Source of the DNA: JAAZIN01 sp964441025
GTDB taxonomy: Bacteria > Bacillota > Dethiobacteria > DTU022
NCBI GenBank assembly: GCA_964441025.1
Contig: CAYTXG010000015.1
Location: forward strand, 1-48,247
Reading direction: 5' to 3'
Length of the DNA stretch: 48,247 nt
Shown here piece by piece: positions 15,716 to 25,000 of the stretch. The first letter of the stretch is position 1. Every line of letters begins with the position of its first letter. The notes beneath the pieces were generated by a model. The model had not been told where the DNA came from, did no database searches, and was given only the letters and a program-made list of their open reading frames with translations. Made by a program: the position numbers and the translations under genes.

Positions 15716-17254
15716 TTACGTCAGCTGATTGTGCAGGATCCTTCCGCTTTTAACCGTCGTCATTACCCTGATATCTTTGATATTTTCATCTGGAACAGAG
15801 AGAATATCATTGCCCAGAATAACAATATCAGCCGCTTTCCCCACCTCCAGGGCACCCTTTTTATCTTCCTCAAATATACTGTAGGCGCCGTTAGAGGTGA
15901 ACATCTTAATGGCTTCATACAGCGACACCCTGTGGGCCTCTACCGGATGGTTTACTGCGGAGTAAATCCCCAGAAGGGGATCGGCGGGGGTTACATCGCA
16001 ATCTGAGCCGCCGCAGATAACAACACCTTCCCGAATGATCTGATCAAGGGGATTTGTCCTCCTGTAGTTTTCTCCCAGCCGATCATGATACAGCTTGTGG
16101 GGCCCCCCCCATACATATTCATAGGTGGGGGACATGGAGAAGACCAATCCCAGACTTTTCGCCCGGCGGATATGATCCAGGGTGGGAAGCTCCACATGCT
16201 CCAACCGGTGACGCAATCCCGTGTTTCCCGTCTTATCCAGGGCATACTCGTGGGCAGTCAGCGCCTGCTCGATGGCCCGGTCCCCAATGGTGTAAAGAGC
16301 CAGCTGCAACCTGTTCGTATAACACTGCAAAACAAATTGATTCATTTCTTTCTGCGTAAAATTCAGACCCCCTATGTTTCCCGGACAATCGTTGTATTCA
16401 AAGGAGAGCGCGGCAGTTCTGGCGCCGAAGGTTCCGTCCACATAGAGGCAGCCGCCAATCCGACCCAGCTGCATTTTCACCACCCTGGCAATGTCAATAG
16501 TAGAATAGAACAGCACCACGTCAATGGCCAGCTTATCTTTGGACTCATAGATAAATTCTGCATCTTTGTCGCAGTAAAGGCGCCCCCCCTCCATGGCGTT
16601 CACCGTGGTGATCCCTTTTTTTACTACAGAACCAAGGAACTCATTGACTGTCTCCATTCTGGTGGAATTGGGAATTGAGCGCAGCACATTTTCCCGCAGG
16701 AGAACATTGGCGTAATGGGTGATGATCCCGGTGGGAACTTGATTTTTATCAAAATCTATGCCCTCCAGGGTAAAGGGTATTTTGTAATAAAGCAAAGCAT
16801 AAGTATTTAAAACGCTTGTCTGGTACTCCACACTGTTGATAAAAACCGGGGCATCCCTGCAATATTTATCAATAACCGTCCGGTCCGGGAATCTCCCTTC
16901 TTTCAGGTTTTGCGCATCCAGTCCGATGCCACGAATATTCTTCCCCGGTGACATTTTGGCTGCTTTGGATACCAGGGCGCCGATATCACTGAAAGATCCG
17001 GCCTTGCTGAGATCGAGGCTCCTGGAATTCAGCGCTGCCTGTACCAGGTGAAAATGACTGTCAATAAATCCCGGGAGAATGCTGCCCCCTTTTGCATCAA
17101 GAACTGTAGCGGCCCGGGTAGCATATTTTTTGTACCCCTCCCCCCGGCCCATATCGCTGACATTCTCACCTCGGACAGCAATCCAGTCAAACACAGTATC
17201 ATCTGCCATGGAGAGACCTTTGCCGTTGAAAATCAGTATATCTATTTTCATCAC
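15716..17254 (-). CDS. YtcJ-like amidohydrolase family protein
   Basis: Metal-dependent hydrolase of 512 residues of the Amidohydro_3 (YtcJ, AepA, N-substituted formamide deformylase) group. It has the opening beta domain, the metal motif LPGFIDSHFHLVQAA, the later histidine motif RHRLEHVELP, and the terminal GGSDCDVTPADPLLGIYSAV with the catalytic aspartate. C-terminal KGALEVGKAADIVIL is the usual family closing. It would cleave an amide, imide or formamide bond in the cytoplasm; the substrate cannot be told. The start is ATG 17251 or the in-frame GTG 17254. It precedes the BTAD regulator in one operon and has its own promoter. Confidence 0.87.
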   Translation of the reverse strand: MMKIDILIFNGKGLSMADDTVFDWIAVRGENVSDMGRGEGYKKYATRAATVLDAKGGSILPGFIDSHFHLVQAALNSRSLDLSKAGSFSDIGALVSKAAKMSPGKNIRGIGLDAQNLKEGRFPDRTVIDKYCRDAPVFINSVEYQTSVLNTYALLYYKIPFTLEGIDFDKNQVPTGIITHYANVLLRENVLRSIPNSTRMETVNEFLGSVVKKGITTVNAMEGGRLYCDKDAEFIYESKDKLAIDVVLFYSTIDIARVVKMQLGRIGGCLYVDGTFGARTAALSFEYNDCPGNIGGLNFTQKEMNQFVLQCYTNRLQLALYTIGDRAIEQALTAHEYALDKTGNTGLRHRLEHVELPTLDHIRRAKSLGLVFSMSPTYEYVWGGPHKLYHDRLGENYRRTNPLDQIIREGVVICGGSDCDVTPADPLLGIYSAVNHPVEAHRVSLYEAIKMFTSNGAYSIFEEDKKGALEVGKAADIVILGNDILSVPDENIKDIRVMTTVKSGRILHNQLT

Positions 17255-17296
17255 AACCCCGGTTATCTGTATATTCCCAGAAGGGTGATTTATTTT

Positions 17297-17325
17297 ATTT
17301 TACATCCCTTTCCGGCACAGGGCAA
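17297..17325 (-). promoter_or_regulatory. promoter of the amidohydrolase-BTAD operon
   Basis: On the minus strand, TTGCCC (17325-17320) and TAAAAT (17302-17297) are 17 bases apart, about 40 bases before the start codon. A CCTCC/GGAGG inverted repeat (17332-17351) lies just upstream of the -35 and may be a regulator site. Confidence 0.55.
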
Positions 17326-17354
17326 ATATCCTCCCGTTTCGCCAGGAGGTATTA

Positions 17355-17390
17355 CAAAGGCCGGACCGTCCGCCGGCCCGGCCTTTTAGC
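17355..17390 (-). terminator. intrinsic terminator after the M20 peptidase gene
   Basis: GGCCGG pairs with CCGGCC and, after one mismatch, CCG with CGG, around a short loop. The stem is flanked by AAA on one side and TTTT on the other, so it could work in both directions. It separates the antiporter-peptidase unit from the amidohydrolase promoter. Confidence 0.65.
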
Positions 17391-17397
17391 TGATGCC

Positions 17398-18582
17398 TCA
17401 AGCAAGCTCCTTCCTTAAAAACTCGTAAATGGCTTCCGCGGTCTTTACTATGGAAGAAATGGTAGCGTGCTCATCGTGGCTGTGAAAGTTTTCGCCCTCC
17501 GCTCCAAAAAGAACTACCGGCGCACCCAACCGGGTGCCCAGGTAGTTAAAGTCGCCAATGCTCTGGAAATATGCCCTGGCAGGCTCTTTGCCACAAACAT
17601 TTATCACAGAATCGATGAAAGATGTAACAAAAGGATCCCCCTCATCTACAGTATAAGGCATAAAACCCCTGGATCCTTCACTGGGCGCTTCGCGGAAATT
17701 GACCTTGTGGCTTGACCGGATCTCCGCCCGCACAACCGCTTTTTCGATCTCTTCGATGATCGTTTTTTCGTTCTCTCCCACCACAATATGCCAGAATAGC
17801 TGTATTCTTGCATAATCCGGCACACTGCAGGCCCCACCGTCACTTTCCACAGCAACTACACAGGCGGCTCCTGTTCCTAAATACTCATCTACAATGTATT
17901 CCACGTTTTCCAGTTCGCATATCACTTTTGCCGCATCCAGAGCGGCGCTGATACCGCTTTGAGGCAGGGCCGCATGGGCTGATTTACCGAAAAATTCTAT
18001 TTCCAGGCCATATCCCCCCCTTGCCCCCAGGCAGATAGTGGGAAAGGGGGACCCGACAAAGCCGGCTGAAGGCTCCGTAACGATTGAGAAGTCCACGTCT
18101 TTCATGTAGCCTTCTTCAATGAGCGCATTAGTGCCCATGCCGTAAGGACCTTCCTCAACAGAGACATAGGTGGCAATAATCCTTCCTCTGAACAGAGGAT
18201 GATTTTCCGTAAAGGCTTTTAGGGCGAGCATGGTTGCCGCACAGCCTGATTTCATATCCAGGGCACCCAGGCCGTAAATTTTGTCGCCATCCACGTGACC
18301 GGCGTAGGGATCCACCCCCCATCCGCTGCATAGCTGGACTGTATCCAGATGACCATTGATGCAGATACCGGGGCCGGGCTCACTGCCCTCCAGTTCCAGG
18401 ATCACGTTTTTACCTTTAAAGCCTGTGACCTTATCTTCATGATACTCATGTATGCGCGCATCCATCCCGTTCCCCTGATGCCAGGCTTGAACATATTCCA
18501 TGATCCGCTCTTCCTCAAAGTAAGGGCTTTTTATGGAGATGAGTTTTTTCATCAATTCTACTACTTCATTTCGATTTATCAT
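17398..18582 (-). CDS. M20 family metallopeptidase / deacylase
   Basis: Zinc-dependent hydrolase of about 394 residues of the ArgE/DapE/CPG2/ACY1 group. The metal ligands are visible in INGHLDTVQ (H and D of the HxD motif), GALDMKSG, the catalytic VSVEEGPYG (Glu-Glu) and, near the end, SHDEHATIS. A dimerisation domain lies between (SAHAALPQSG). It would remove an acyl group or cut a C-terminal amide from a small substrate. The ATG at 18582 is preferred because GGAG lies nine bases before it; the ATG at 18597 has no such site. It is 24 bases downstream of the NhaC-type antiporter and presumably works on what that transporter brings in. Confidence 0.88.
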   Translation of the reverse strand: MINRNEVVELMKKLISIKSPYFEEERIMEYVQAWHQGNGMDARIHEYHEDKVTGFKGKNVILELEGSEPGPGICINGHLDTVQLCSGWGVDPYAGHVDGDKIYGLGALDMKSGCAATMLALKAFTENHPLFRGRIIATYVSVEEGPYGMGTNALIEEGYMKDVDFSIVTEPSAGFVGSPFPTICLGARGGYGLEIEFFGKSAHAALPQSGISAALDAAKVICELENVEYIVDEYLGTGAACVVAVESDGGACSVPDYARIQLFWHIVVGENEKTIIEEIEKAVVRAEIRSSHKVNFREAPSEGSRGFMPYTVDEGDPFVTSFIDSVINVCGKEPARAYFQSIGDFNYLGTRLGAPVVLFGAEGENFHSHDEHATISSIVKTAEAIYEFLRKELA

Positions 18583-18606
18583 CACGCTGTTCTCCATTTC
18601 ATCAGG

Positions 18607-20073
18607 CTACATTTCGATGGTCTTTTCCTTTTCCGCCCGGTACCCCGCTTCAATTTCCGCCTGCATTTCGGGGGTATTGTACCAAATAAATTTCCCGGTG
18701 ACAGCATACAGTATGGCAACCACTGGAACGATGAGTGCAAGGAAAGTATACGGCAGGTAACTCAAAGTGGCCACCCCCAATGTGCCGGTGAAGAATACAC
18801 CGCAGAGCCCCCAGGGAACCAACGGTGAAGTTACCGTGCCTGCGTCTTCACAGGTTCTGGATGCAACCATCCTCTTGACACCCAGCCTGTCATATGCCGG
18901 GAGATACATCCTGCCGGGGATTATAATAGCCACATACTGGCTGGCAGAGATCATGTTGACCAGGATTGCGGAAAACACATGTGTAACGATCAGGTTCCTA
19001 ACATTTCTTGTCATCGCAGCCATTTTGGTCAGCAGCGCATCCATACACCCTGTTTTCTCAAGGATGCCGCCGAAACTCAGCCCCAGGTAGCCCAGAGAAA
19101 CAGTCCACATCATGGACTGCAAGCCGCCCCTGTTAAGAAGCCTGTTTACATCAGCGATGCCTGTATCAATAGAGAACCCGTAGTTCATAAAGCCCATCAT
19201 CTCATAGAGGCCGTACCCGTTAACAATCATGGCAATCGCCATACCTACCAGGGACGCAAGAACCATGACTGCCAGTGCGCTTACTTGCCTGTATGCCAGT
19301 ATCACTACCACAAGCAGCGGGATCATCGAAATGAGTGCAAAGGCCGGAGTAATGTTAAAGCTGTTGGACAAACCCGTCAGTATCACTTCGACTTTGGATG
19401 TATCGATAGAGTCTGCCGAATATCTCATGCCGATAATCAGGTAAAGCACACAGGAGATGATAAACGCAGGGATAGTTGTATAGAGCATGCTCTTGATATG
19501 GTCGAACAGCGGAGCCTCGGTTACACCTGCTGCCAGGTTCGTGGAATCGGAAAGGGGAGACAGCTTATCCCCGATGATGGCGCCGGAAACGATAGCCCCC
19601 GCAGCCATTGCCGGAGGAATCCCCAGGCCCATGCTCACACCCATGAAGGCTACGCCAAAGGTTGCACCGGTGGTATAGCTGCTTCCTGTAGCCATGGATG
19701 CAACAGAACAGATAAAAGCTGCCGTGAACAGAAACATGGAAGGTGAGATCAACTTCAAACCATAATACATGAGAGCGGGAATCGTCCCCGATGCAATCCA
19801 TGAAGGGATCAGAACCCCAATGAACATCAGGATCAACATGGGAATGGTGGCTATTTTGCACCCGTGCACAATACCTTCCTGAATTCGCTCCCACTTCATG
19901 CCCTGGGCCATCAGGACTACAGCAGCAAAAGCGCATGAAAAGAGCAGGGTCAGGTGAATATCAGGTTCACCTGTCTGAATAACCTGGATGCCTAACAGCC
20001 CAAAAAGGAAAAGAACGATGACCAGCGCCGTACCAAAAGATGCATGAGTTAATTCTTCTCTACCTTTAGCCAT
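18607..20073 (-). CDS. NhaC family Na+/H+ antiporter
   Basis: Integral membrane protein of 488 residues with about 11-12 hydrophobic helices. The family motifs include GSSYTTGATFGVAFMGVS, IVSGAIIGDKLSPLSDSTNLAAG (the conserved D-K-x-S-P-x-S-D-S/T of NhaC) and LVPWGLCGVFF near the C-terminus. NhaC proteins exchange sodium for protons, and some homologues exchange organic acids or amino acids. The neighbouring peptidase and amidohydrolase make a metabolite-linked role possible here (inference). AAGGAGG lies seven bases before the ATG but could be masked by an upstream complement. It is the first gene of its operon. Confidence 0.87.
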   Translation of the reverse strand: MAKGREELTHASFGTALVIVLFLFGLLGIQVIQTGEPDIHLTLLFSCAFAAVVLMAQGMKWERIQEGIVHGCKIATIPMLILMFIGVLIPSWIASGTIPALMYYGLKLISPSMFLFTAAFICSVASMATGSSYTTGATFGVAFMGVSMGLGIPPAMAAGAIVSGAIIGDKLSPLSDSTNLAAGVTEAPLFDHIKSMLYTTIPAFIISCVLYLIIGMRYSADSIDTSKVEVILTGLSNSFNITPAFALISMIPLLVVVILAYRQVSALAVMVLASLVGMAIAMIVNGYGLYEMMGFMNYGFSIDTGIADVNRLLNRGGLQSMMWTVSLGYLGLSFGGILEKTGCMDALLTKMAAMTRNVRNLIVTHVFSAILVNMISASQYVAIIIPGRMYLPAYDRLGVKRMVASRTCEDAGTVTSPLVPWGLCGVFFTGTLGVATLSYLPYTFLALIVPVVAILYAVTGKFIWYNTPEMQAEIEAGYRAEKEKTIEM

Positions 20074-20080
20074 AAGAAGA

Positions 20081-20110
20081 CCTCCTTTTTTCTAAATTAT
20101 ATAAAGGAGG
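20081..20110 (-). promoter_or_regulatory. hairpin able to mask the nhaC ribosome-binding site
   Basis: On the minus strand CCTCCTTT (20110-20103) is the exact complement of AAAGGAGG (20088-20081), which includes the Shine-Dalgarno. The loop is 14 bases. If transcription begins upstream of 20110, the mRNA could hide its own ribosome site. A TATAAT in the loop (20101-20096) is a competing reading: as a -10 it would leave this arm out of the mRNA. Confidence 0.45.
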
Positions 20111-20133
20111 CTTTTAGAAACTGTTTATTATTC

Positions 20134-20151
20134 ATTTATCTTTAGATAAAT
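20134..20151. promoter_or_regulatory. 18-bp AT-rich palindrome, candidate operator
   Basis: ATTTATCT and AGATAAAT are perfect complements separated by TT. The site lies about 60 bases before the nhaC start in a very AT-rich stretch (about 20090-20190), typical of a repressor or activator site. The regulator is unknown. The rest of 20152-20308 shows no gene. Confidence 0.5.
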
Positions 20152-20308
20152 ATAAATTATTTAAAGATTAATTTAGCGTATTTTAAACGGTTTTTCCCAG
20201 TACGGCCAACATAACAGCGGATCTTTCTGACGGCTGCCTAAGCGATCAAATCTGCCCCGGGGGTTGACACAGGGGTAGATAAGCGCTGCGGGAGAAGCTT
20301 GAACTGCT

Positions 20309-21043
20309 CTACTCCTTGAGAGCGCTAAGGATGGAACGAAGTCTTTCGCGGTAGCCGGCGTTTTCAATAACCGATCCGGTGACCACAATATCCGCGCCGG
20401 CCTGGCGGATCCGGCGGGCGTCGATGGCTGTGCGAATCCCCCCCCCAACGATGAGGGGAATTGAAAGCTCGCGTTTTACTGCACGGATCATTCCTGCCGG
20501 AACAGGCTGAGCCGCCCCGTTGCCTGCCTCAAGGTAAACATAATCCATACCCATGAATTCAGCGGTCAGAGCATAGCCGATGGCCTGCCAGAAGTTGTCG
20601 CGGGCAACCAGATCTGCTTCAGCAAGCTCGCCGATCTTCATGCCAGGTTCCACGATAATGTAACCGACGGGTATGGTTTCTACACCCAGTCTTTTTAATA
20701 CCGGGGCAATACAGGCATGGGTTGAACTGATAAAGCCGGCTTTGCGCGAGTTCAACATGCTTAGAAAGAGCAGGGCATCAAGGTTAAGGCTGATGGACTC
20801 AGTCCCTGCCGGTAAAAAAATTACCGGAATAGTGGCCTTCTCCTTGACCGCCGCCGCAGTCTCCATAAGAACGCGCTGACCGGTAGGCGAAGAGCTGCCG
20901 ATAAGCACCAGATCGCTGCCCACCTCTTGCGCGGTCCGAGCCAGTCGGCCAGCCGCTTCAGGAAGCTGCCGGGAGGGATCAATAAGCGTGATATGGACCG
21001 CGCCCTGGCTTAACTTGCTTTTTAGATATTCCTTAACCTTCAT
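20309..21043 (-). CDS. geranylgeranylglyceryl phosphate synthase family protein
   Basis: TIM-barrel prenyltransferase of 244 residues joining a prenyl diphosphate to glycerol-1-phosphate, the first step of ether-lipid type synthesis. The family motifs are visible: HITLIDPSRQ at the N-terminus, GYIIVEPGMKIGELA, DYVYLEAGNGA and IVGGGIRTAIDARRIRQAGAD for phosphate binding. The start is ATG 21043, not 21091, because a good promoter has its -10 over the latter. The family includes archaeal GGGPS, Bacillus PcrB (heptaprenyl) and bacterial group II enzymes; this length and motif set fit the last. Its neighbours give no pathway partner, so the prenyl length is unknown. Confidence 0.85.
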   Translation of the reverse strand: MKVKEYLKSKLSQGAVHITLIDPSRQLPEAAGRLARTAQEVGSDLVLIGSSSPTGQRVLMETAAAVKEKATIPVIFLPAGTESISLNLDALLFLSMLNSRKAGFISSTHACIAPVLKRLGVETIPVGYIIVEPGMKIGELAEADLVARDNFWQAIGYALTAEFMGMDYVYLEAGNGAAQPVPAGMIRAVKRELSIPLIVGGGIRTAIDARRIRQAGADIVVTGSVIENAGYRERLRSILSALKE

Positions 21044-21089
21044 ATTATTCAGACCTTGCCGGATCAGAGGTTTTCTTTGCTTCAAGATC

Positions 21090-21118
21090 ATTATAATTCA
21101 GATGTATCCTTTTGACAA
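21090..21118 (-). promoter_or_regulatory. sigma-A promoter of the GGGPS-family gene
   Basis: On the minus strand TTGTCA (21118-21113) and TATAAT (21095-21090) are 17 bases apart. Transcription would start near 21083, which rules out the longer start at 21091 and supports ATG 21043. Confidence 0.75.
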
Positions 21119-21166
21119 CAACTAAGAATTACCACTTCAAGGGGATGCATCCTTGCCCGGGGGGTC

Positions 21167-22042
21167 TTATTGCCTTGCCCTGTATAGCGCTTCTTCTTCG
21201 GCATAGTCGACCAGTTTCCTGCCCCGGAGCACTTCCAAATGCTGTAACAACATCCTTCCTTCAAAAAAGCGGTACAGGGCTTCCGGCTCCGGATGGCGTC
21301 CGTAAATCGGCTTTAAATCTATGAGCTGTTCCAGCGTCATTGCCTTCCGCCGCAGAAGCCGGCATATAAGTTCGTGCCGTTTTTCAATGACCGCCCCATA
21401 GTTTTTAAGTTTTTTATCAATATCCGTACCCACTGGGGAGCTGTGGCTGGTAACCAACAGCGAGGGGGCCAGGGAGCGGACCTTCTGCACCGATTGCTGA
21501 AACTGCTCCAGGTTTGAAGCGCTGTTGCCGTACCAGGGCCCAAAGGTTGAGAGATCGAGATCGGCAGAAAACAGAAGGCCGTACTCCTCCACCAAAAAGG
21601 CACAGTGCCCGGGAGTATGGCCGGGCGTATGAACAACACGTAATGTAAGGCCGCCCAGATCCATCCTGTCCCCCTCATTATGTTCTCCGGTAATAGGGGC
21701 GGCGGTAAACCTCTCCTGATTAAAGATTTTCCAGTATGATTCACCGATCCACTCCAACCCGCTCAGCCGGTAAAAACCCTCAGCCGAGGCTACGCCCGGA
21801 GCATCCAGGGGATGAATGGAGAAAGAGGCCCCGTCAAAAAGGTTGTTTGCCCCAATATGATCACGGTGGCAGTGGCTTAAATAGACATGATCCACCTGTC
21901 CGGCAAGCTGCAGTAAGCCGCTGCCAGCCCCGGTATCGATGAGCAGGCGGCGCTCCCCCACCAGGTAGAGCGAATGCGCATAGGGAAAGCGGCCCCTGTT
22001 CTCACCGTAAACGATCCAGACACCCGGTCTTATTTCTTCCAT
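21167..22042 (-). CDS. metallo-beta-lactamase fold hydrolase
   Basis: MBL-fold protein of about 291 residues. The zinc motif HxHxDH is seen as SHCHRDHIGAN, followed by VVHTPGHTPGHCAFLVE, the usual third histidine, and FSADLDLS, the bridging aspartate. A C-terminal helical part (residues about 200-290) contains IGxx-like regions of a winged-helix type (MLLQHLEVLRGRKLVDY), as in many glyoxalase-II-like proteins. The start is ATG 22042, or a TTG at 22054 overlapping the AddA stop. It is coupled to the end of addA and may be a passenger of that operon. The substrate is unknown. Confidence 0.82.
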   Translation of the reverse strand: MEEIRPGVWIVYGENRGRFPYAHSLYLVGERRLLIDTGAGSGLLQLAGQVDHVYLSHCHRDHIGANNLFDGASFSIHPLDAPGVASAEGFYRLSGLEWIGESYWKIFNQERFTAAPITGEHNEGDRMDLGGLTLRVVHTPGHTPGHCAFLVEEYGLLFSADLDLSTFGPWYGNSASNLEQFQQSVQKVRSLAPSLLVTSHSSPVGTDIDKKLKNYGAVIEKRHELICRLLRRKAMTLEQLIDLKPIYGRHPEPEALYRFFEGRMLLQHLEVLRGRKLVDYAEEEALYRARQ

Positions 22043-22050
22043 ATATATTC

Positions 22051-25000
22051 TCAACCTTTTTTGTTTATGTTTATTCGCAGTGTTTCGCGCAGTGAGCCGG
22101 GGTCGGGATTGAAAAAACTTTTCACCAGGCTCTTCCGGACAAACAAAAAGGAAACCTCGCTGACAGGAAGACCTGATATCTCGCCCACGGCGGCGGCATA
22201 GACAAAGCCCTGCCGCTTATAATACTCGTCCCAGCGCCGCTCCAGCCCGGCCTTCTTTCCGGCATCGGTCTTGTAGTCAACAATAACCAGCCCCTCTTTT
22301 TCTTGAAAAAGCAGGTCAATAATGCCCTCAACCAGGAGCCCTTCAAATCTATAGGCAAAGGGCATCTCCCTGCATAATAATTTTGAGCGGCGGGCCCGGA
22401 TTAGCAGCGGGTGTTCCAGAGTTGTCTGCACAAGGCGGATCAGCTCATCCTTCCGGTCAATTCCCCATTGAATGGAGGCCCGGGCGGTCTCCAGAGCGAG
22501 CCCTTCGGATGATAGACAGTGCAGATCTACGCGCTCCATGACCTGGTGAAAAGCAGAGCCAAAGGCGGTCCCATCGCCCGGCAAAGAAGAAGCAGGGCCG
22601 GCAAGAGTAAAATCACGGGCGGATTCCCCGGCCAGGGAACCGGCGCTGATAAAAGGTCCGGGTACAGCGGCGGAAGCTACAGCAGATTTCATTTCTTTAC
22701 TCCAGCGCCGGCGCTGCGCAATGAGTCCATCCAGCAGATCGCTGCCATTCTCATCGGGCGGATCAGTCGCGGAGACGGCAGCAGGCGGCGGCGCATGATC
22801 AGCCATGCTCGCCTGAAGCGAAAGAGTACCGGACCAGAGGTCGGCCGACTCCTCCTCCACCCGCTCAAGATGCGACCAGAATCCGCGTGAGCCCTTTTTA
22901 TAGAAACGCGGTAAAACCAGGTAATCCCTGGCCCGGGTGGCCGCCACATAGAACAGCCGGATCTGTTCAGCCTCAAGGCGCAGTGCCTCCCGTTTCTCCG
23001 CCTCTTCAACACCTGCTCCGGTCAGATCCCCCAGCTTGATATAATAATAACCCCTGCCCCGGTCAGCCATAAACCTGGTTGCCCCCCTGCTCTGACCGCC
23101 CATGTTTACCATGAAAACCAGGGGAAATTCCAATCCCTTGGACTTGTGGATGGTCAGAAGCTGGACTGAGTCGCTGGCGGGATCATGAATCAGCGACTCC
23201 GCCTCCTCGCGCCCCTCTGCGGCAATGCGGTTCAACCTTTTTGCATAACCGCCCAAAGTCAGAGGGCGTTCCATTTCGAGGACACGGATCATCTGCAACG
23301 CTTTGCGCAGGTTCCCTGCTGCCTGGCGGCCCTGCGGCCCCAGGGCGATCCTCTGCCAGAACCATGTTTTCTCCAACAACCCTTCCACAAGCAGGGTAAT
23401 GGAGAGCCCCTGCTGCTCATCATGAGCCCGACGGAGCAGGTCAAAAGCCTGCTGAATCCTGGGGAAACCTGGCCCGGCGTCAGCAAAGCAACTTAATTTA
23501 CCCCCGCTTTCAATATATTGAAAGAGCATTTCATCAGGGATGCCGGCCCAGTAGCGCAGCACCGCCGCCAGGGCTACCCGGTCATAGGGATTGCTGATAG
23601 CGGTAAGCAAGCACTTTAAAAAGGCGATCTCCTCGCGCAGATAGAAATGGCGCCCTCCCTCCAACCGGTAAGGGATCTTCCAACGGCGCAAAGCCTCTTC
23701 AAAATGGTATATCCCTGTGGTGGTGGGAAAAAGAAGGGCGATGTCCCCGTATGTCAGGGGGCGGCTACCCCCCTCCGCAACGGGCACCGTCCATTGGCCC
23801 GCAGCGCCGCTGATGAGCTCCGCCACTGCTTCAGATTCGGCAGCCCGTATTTCATCGGCCCTTGCCTCGTCAAGGGGCAGGGCAGGGTTGAGCAGAACTA
23901 CTGAAGGCTTAAGATGGGGCTGCCGGAAAGCGCTGAGGGGCTGATAACAGGGCTGGTAGCTCTCCTGCTCCTCGATTAGAATGCTAAAGGCACTGTTAAC
24001 CCATTTGATCAATTCGGGAAGGGTGCGAAAATTTTGCGTGATGGCAAGGGCTTCGCCAAACTGAAGCGCAATTTGCCGGGCAGCCTGGTAAATCTCGATA
24101 TCGGCCCGCCGAAAGCGATAGATGGACTGCTTTGGATCACCCACCAGGAAAAGCTTCCCTTCCGCCAGGACAGCTTCATTCCAGGAAGCTGCGCAAGGCT
24201 CCTTTTCCGCCAGAAAAAAGAGGATCTCCACCTGCAGCGGGTCGGTGTCCTGAAACTCATCCACCAGGAGATAGCGGAAACGACGTTGAAAATAGCCGCG
24301 CACTTCCCTGGAACCGCGGAGAAGATCGCGGGCCTTGAGCAGCAGATCCTGGAAGTCGAGAGCTCCCCCTTCCTCCTTGGCCCGCTCCACCGCAGAAAGG
24401 TAGCCGCCGCACCAGCAGACCAGCTCTGCAGTCAGCCGCCCTCGCAGTGATAGGAGCGCCGTCTCCCGGGACCGCTTCAGTTCGCTGCAGATCTCCTTTT
24501 GCCGCCTGCATGCTTCCTGGGGCTCCCAGTTTTGACGGTTGCCGCGGGCGGCGATATCAGGGAATTTTTGCATGAGGAAACGCTCCTGCTCCAGTTCATC
24601 GCTGATGTTGAGAAACATTTTCGCTGAGGCGACAAGTTCAACAATGTGGAGGTAGCCCCGGTCGTCCTGCCGGCGGCAGGATAGCAACGCCGCCTTCAGT
24701 TCGGGCAGGCGCAGGCTCAGGAGTTCCCTGAATGCAGGCAGCAGATCCGGTGACAGCGGTGCGCTCCCCTCCGCCACCAGATCCCGCTGGTGGTAGAGAA
24801 TTCTGCTCAGCTCCTGAAGCCGCTCCGGGGTGATCCCCAGCGTCAGGGCCCTGGTCAGCGGTTCCGGGGCTTCCGCCAGCTCGGAGAAAAACCAGCTCTC
24901 CCAAACCCGATCCAGAAGATCCTCCATCTCACCAGGTTCATATATTTCGAAATGCGGATCCACGGCCGCCTCCACCGGGCGTTCACGCAGCAGCGCTCCG

